A program made the position numbers and the translations under genes. Below are positions 61,330-64,000 of a DNA stretch of 64,000 nucleotides, in pieces (position 1 is the first letter of the stretch; each line of letters starts with the position of its first letter). The notes under the pieces were generated by a model. That model made no database searches, had not been told where the DNA came from, and saw nothing but the letters and a program-made list of their open reading frames with translations. Where the stretch lies: NCBI GenBank assembly GCA_019414205.1, contig DXML01000006.1:37769-101768 (forward strand), in the 5' to 3' direction. Source of the DNA: Collinsella sp. (GTDB lineage Bacteria > Actinomycetota > Coriobacteriia > Coriobacteriales > Coriobacteriaceae).

Positions 61330-61515
61330 ATGCCTTGGAACTACGTTCAACAAGATGACGGAGCTGATTGCGTTGCTCAAGAAGATCATTCATCTGCGCT
61401 CGAGGTAAATTCAGCATCTCCGAATTTGCTCGACGGCGTCACGTCAATCGACGAAGCTATTCGGCAGACCATAGCGGGCATGCCCAACGCGCTCAAGCTC
61501 TTGGAGAACTCATGA
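61330..61515 (+). CDS. Small partner protein of the Doc/Fic toxin
   Basis: A 61-aa protein. The N-terminus MPWNYVQQDDG resembles that of the 92-aa protein at 56709 (MLWSYVQLDDG), while the rest (DEAIRQTIAGMPNALKLLEN) differs. AGGAGG precedes the ATG, and the stop overlaps the toxin start (ATGA). Small-gene-first order and coupling suggest an antitoxin, though no Phd or FicA signature is evident. Confidence 0.65.
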   Translation: MPWNYVQQDDGADCVAQEDHSSALEVNSASPNLLDGVTSIDEAIRQTIAGMPNALKLLENS

Positions 61516-62027
61516 TGGCGGCTATGCAGCGGAGCGCTCATCCGTTCGTGCCGCTCGTGCTCGATGATACCGGTTCGCTCGAAGCTATGGCCGCGGCCGC
61601 GATGCGCCTACACAGCACGCTGATGACGGTCGGGCGCTGCTATACAACCGACGCCACAGGCGACCGGGCCGCGCTTGAGCTTGGACGCGTCGAGTCCGTA
61701 CTTGCGGGTGCATTCTGTACAATATTCGGTCAATCGCCGGCCGATCGCTTCGCAGACATCTTTGACCAGGTCACCTACGTGGCAGAGCACATGGTCAGGG
61801 ACCACATCTTCGAGGACGGTAACAAACGTACCAGCCTTATCTACGCATTGTCCGTCTTAAGGTTCGCCGGCACTCCGGTCGTGCTGTCCGACAGCCCCGA
61901 GCCCAAAGACAACCAGTACTATGCCTGGATCCAGGACCTCGTATCCGGAAACCGTACGACCAGCGGGCTCGCCGAGGAGCTGCGCCGCGGTTGCATTGCG
62001 GGCATAGGCGACCCGTCGCACGTATAG
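61512..62027 (+). CDS. Doc/Fic-family toxin
   Basis: The 171-aa protein has HIFEDGNKRTSL near residue 98, matching the Doc-type Fic motif (HxFxDxNKRT), followed by the usual helix LIYALSVLRFAG. Doc phosphorylates EF-Tu and other Fic proteins AMPylate targets; the Doc-like motif favours the former. The ATG at 61512 with GGAG upstream overlaps the 61-aa gene's stop; an earlier start in the same frame runs through that gene and is rejected. Confidence 0.85.
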   Translation: MMAAMQRSAHPFVPLVLDDTGSLEAMAAAAMRLHSTLMTVGRCYTTDATGDRAALELGRVESVLAGAFCTIFGQSPADRFADIFDQVTYVAEHMVRDHIFEDGNKRTSLIYALSVLRFAGTPVVLSDSPEPKDNQYYAWIQDLVSGNRTTSGLAEELRRGCIAGIGDPSHV

Positions 62028-62267
62028 AATCAAAGCATCTGCACGCCGGTTATTGAATTGATTGGACACCACATGGAGATCCCCAGCGCCCTGTGCTGCC
62101 GCCCCGAGACCTCGTGGATCAAGCGGTAAATGGTGGTTTAGCTGCTGGTTTGCTGGACGCCTTGTTTGTGATGGAACGGCATGTGCCCAAGAATTTGAAT
62201 TCGAGGGCAAAAAGTTCTTGGTAAACAACGCGAGGCTATGATAGTATCTCTTTTGCCGAAAGGCGAC

Positions 62268-62342
62268 GGGCGATTGGCTCAGGGGTAGAGCATATCCTTC
62301 ACACGGATGGGGTCACAAGTTCGAATCTTGTATCGCCCACCA
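62268..62342 (+). tRNA. tRNA-Val (CAC)
   Basis: Acceptor GGGCGAT/ATCGCCC, D arm GCTC/GAGC, anticodon stem TATCC/GGATG with loop TTCACAC giving anticodon CAC, T arm ACAAG TTCGAAT CTTGT, discriminator A and an encoded CCA at 62340-62342. The 240 bases before it (62028-62267) hold nothing that I can support. Confidence 0.96.
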
Positions 62343-62353
62343 TCTAAAGCGCA

Positions 62354-62386
62354 GGTCAGAGGAGTTAAGCCTCTGGCCTTTTTCTT
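62354..62386 (+). terminator. Terminator of tRNA-Val
   Basis: GGTCAGAGG (62354-62362) pairs with CCTCTGGCC (62370-62378), followed by a T-rich tail. Beyond it, TTGACACCAAAA and CTGACACCAAAA form a short direct repeat near 62400-62425; nothing else is seen up to 62736 apart from a ribosome site. Confidence 0.85.
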
Positions 62387-62736
62387 TTTGACATCAAGCT
62401 TGACACCAAAACTGACACCAAAATCAAATCGTAGTCATCTAAGGCGTCATTTTATATCGCACCCTTTTTGCTGACGTCATTGCACGTTTTGTATATAACG
62501 CATGCGTATTTTCATTGAATTACCCATATGATACGAGCGCAAATGTGGAGACAGGGACCACACGCCCAGAGCTCCTTCCAGCGGATTTCTATCACACGAG
62601 GGATTTTTGGCAGAACTCGTCAAGCTATTGGCCAGCGTTTGGTCAGCTTCCGGTACTTACCCGCATGATGCCCCAGTAGATAATCGGCGATGTCCGCAAT
62701 CCGCACGGCCCGCGGCCGAAACCAGGGGAGGCGCAA

Positions 62737-63894
62737 ATGGACGAAATCGTCTGCGCAAACACCGCATTCCGCTACTGGCGCTGCCCACCGCAGGTGCGCG
62801 ACCTCTACCCGCGCCTGCCCAACACCGAAGACGGTTGGCGAGCTCTATCCCAAGCCCCTTTCGTAACCGACGTCCTCAAGACCCCGATCATCGCTGTTGC
62901 TTCGCCAGGTTGTTGTAATCACCACTCGGGATTGCGCTCTACAATTCGCTGGGATGGGGCATCGGATGCCGGCACAACAATCGACACTCATTTTGGCTTT
63001 AGTGTCACCAATCCGCTAAACACGTTATTTACTATGACACGCTTTGTGTCTCAAATAGATCTCGTACTGGCTATGTACGAACTTTGCGGCTGGTTTTCTG
63101 TTTTCGAGCCGGCTCCCGCTGCCGAAATGCAGTTAAAACTGGCGGTAGAAAAGAATCGCAATTCCAGCACGCAGGATCTGTTCGAACTTGGAGAAGGCGA
63201 AGACGAGATTCCCTGGAAACGAGTTTATGCCCGCGCAACCGTAAAGGACCCAGATAGTGATGGCCAAACAAGCAAGCGTGAGGATGGAAGAGAGGTTACG
63301 AAACTCAAAGGTACTTCTCTTTGGATGAGAAAGCCGCTCATCGAACTGAGCGACCTGCATCGTTTCGCCGACAAGGTCAAAAGTCAAATGTGGGGAAAGC
63401 AGTTTTATGATGCCGCTCAGCAGGTTATCGGCATTGCTGCATCTCCACTCGAGGTTGCGGGGGTCCTGCTCCTAAGTCGTTCTCGACGTCTAGGTGGTTC
63501 AGGATTCAGATACGTGTACCTCAACGATTTAACCCCTCTATCCGAGGCTGCCCAAAGCATCGCTGGTCAAAAGGTCTGCTACGGGGACATCGTGATTGTA
63601 AACCCAATGCTAATGAAGGCAGTAATTATCGAGATCCAAGGTGAAGTCATCCATGGATCAGGCGCGGTACTTGACCACGATGCGGAGCGTATGACTGCGC
63701 TTCAGAGCATGGGTTTCGACGTGTTCCTGGTAACCCACGATATGCTTAACGACAAAAAGCAGCTAGACATCATAGTCAAAAGCGTTTGCAGCCGTTTGGG
63801 GATTCGATATAAAGCCAAATCCGAGGCAATGAAGTGCGCCGAGACGCGACTGCGAGCAAATGTTTTGTGCAACTGGATGGACATCGGAAATTAG
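62737..63894 (+). CDS. Uncharacterised protein with DUF559/Vsr-like C-terminal domain
   Basis: A 385-aa protein. Near residue 297 it has IIEIQGEVIH, DHDAERMTALQSMGFDVFLVT, which resembles the E-x-Q and DxxRxxxLxxxG segments of the restriction-endonuclease-like DUF559/Vsr fold seen in many actinobacterial accessory proteins. The N-terminal 280 residues are unassigned. GGGAGG lies 5 bases before the ATG. 63895-64000 shows nothing. Confidence 0.65.
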   Translation: MDEIVCANTAFRYWRCPPQVRDLYPRLPNTEDGWRALSQAPFVTDVLKTPIIAVASPGCCNHHSGLRSTIRWDGASDAGTTIDTHFGFSVTNPLNTLFTMTRFVSQIDLVLAMYELCGWFSVFEPAPAAEMQLKLAVEKNRNSSTQDLFELGEGEDEIPWKRVYARATVKDPDSDGQTSKREDGREVTKLKGTSLWMRKPLIELSDLHRFADKVKSQMWGKQFYDAAQQVIGIAASPLEVAGVLLLSRSRRLGGSGFRYVYLNDLTPLSEAAQSIAGQKVCYGDIVIVNPMLMKAVIIEIQGEVIHGSGAVLDHDAERMTALQSMGFDVFLVTHDMLNDKKQLDIIVKSVCSRLGIRYKAKSEAMKCAETRLRANVLCNWMDIGN

Positions 63895-64000
63895 CCGGCG
63901 ATAAGGAACTAGAACGATCTAGTTTGGTTGCCAGTGAATTAGTGTCATTTCAAAACTATGTCGGATTACGGGGCTGGACCCGGACCGGCCGTCCATACCC

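Noticed and set aside
62268..62430. tRNA-Val as the attachment site of an integrated element
   Set aside because: No integrase and no second copy of the tRNA 3' end is found in the window; the short TGACACCAAAA direct repeat alone is not enough.

Overview
The window is a high-GC actinobacterial chromosome segment, most likely Collinsella (Coriobacteriia). The genus is inferred from the housekeeping set priA-def-fmt-rsmB, a complete glycogen locus with both GlgC and GlgD, a LoaP/NusG-like gene heading a capsule locus, and codon use. No 16S rRNA gene is present to settle it.

1-3.5 kb holds housekeeping genes on the + strand: the 3' end of priA, then def, fmt and rsmB. A near-perfect 33-bp inverted repeat lies between def and fmt. 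3.6-17 kb is a glycogen and maltodextrin block on the - strand, in transcription order glgB, glgP, glgC, glgD, glgA, a GH13-GH77 fusion enzyme and an FmdB-type zinc ribbon. GlgA and GlgB both carry long Lys/Ala/Thr-rich, histone H1-like tails. GGTAAAAC/GTTTTACC operator-like sites lie upstream of glgB and of the GH13-GH77 gene, suggesting one regulator for both. 17.3-18.7 kb carries a HAD hydrolase and a thiamine pyrophosphokinase. 18.7-20.0 kb is a two-gene cassette bracketed by inverted and direct repeats, followed by tRNA-Ala(GGC).

20.5-39.9 kb is a capsule or exopolysaccharide locus on the + strand. It opens with a roughly 300-nt structured leader and a LoaP-like antiterminator. Next come the initiating sugar-phosphate transferase, WecG/TagA, WecB, glycosyltransferases, LicD, acyltransferases, Wzy, pyruvyl transferase, Wzx, an F420-hydrogenase-beta-like protein, a HisC-like aminotransferase and an unusual cytidylyltransferase-oxidoreductase fusion. 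One glycosyltransferase/acyltransferase pair is duplicated with one half truncated. The 3' end is decayed: a frameshifted nucleotide-sugar dehydrogenase tail, a second wecB with an amber stop, and another dehydrogenase-like tail.

40.1-53.4 kb is an AT-richer accessory island. It encodes a small basic protein, a STAND-like NTPase with a helical repeat C-terminus, a giant ATPase (its reading frame broken by one TAG), a protein ending in a HEPN-like RX4H motif, an OLD-like ATPase-TOPRIM protein, a D12-class adenine methylase and a convergent ParB-like protein. I do not recognise this combination as a named defence system; it is the best candidate here for an undescribed one.

53.8-64 kb holds an LPXTG surface protein and a dense set of toxin-antitoxin and abortive-infection modules. 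These are an Abi_2/AbiF-like HEPN gene with a candidate small RNA in front of it, an MNT nucleotidyltransferase, an AbiE-type pair with its operator, a DUF3990/HTH pair behind a 23-bp inverted repeat, and a Doc/Fic toxin with a 61-aa partner. tRNA-Val(CAC) and a protein with a DUF559-like C-terminus close the window. Two copies of a roughly 265-bp repeat flank the MNT and AbiE genes.
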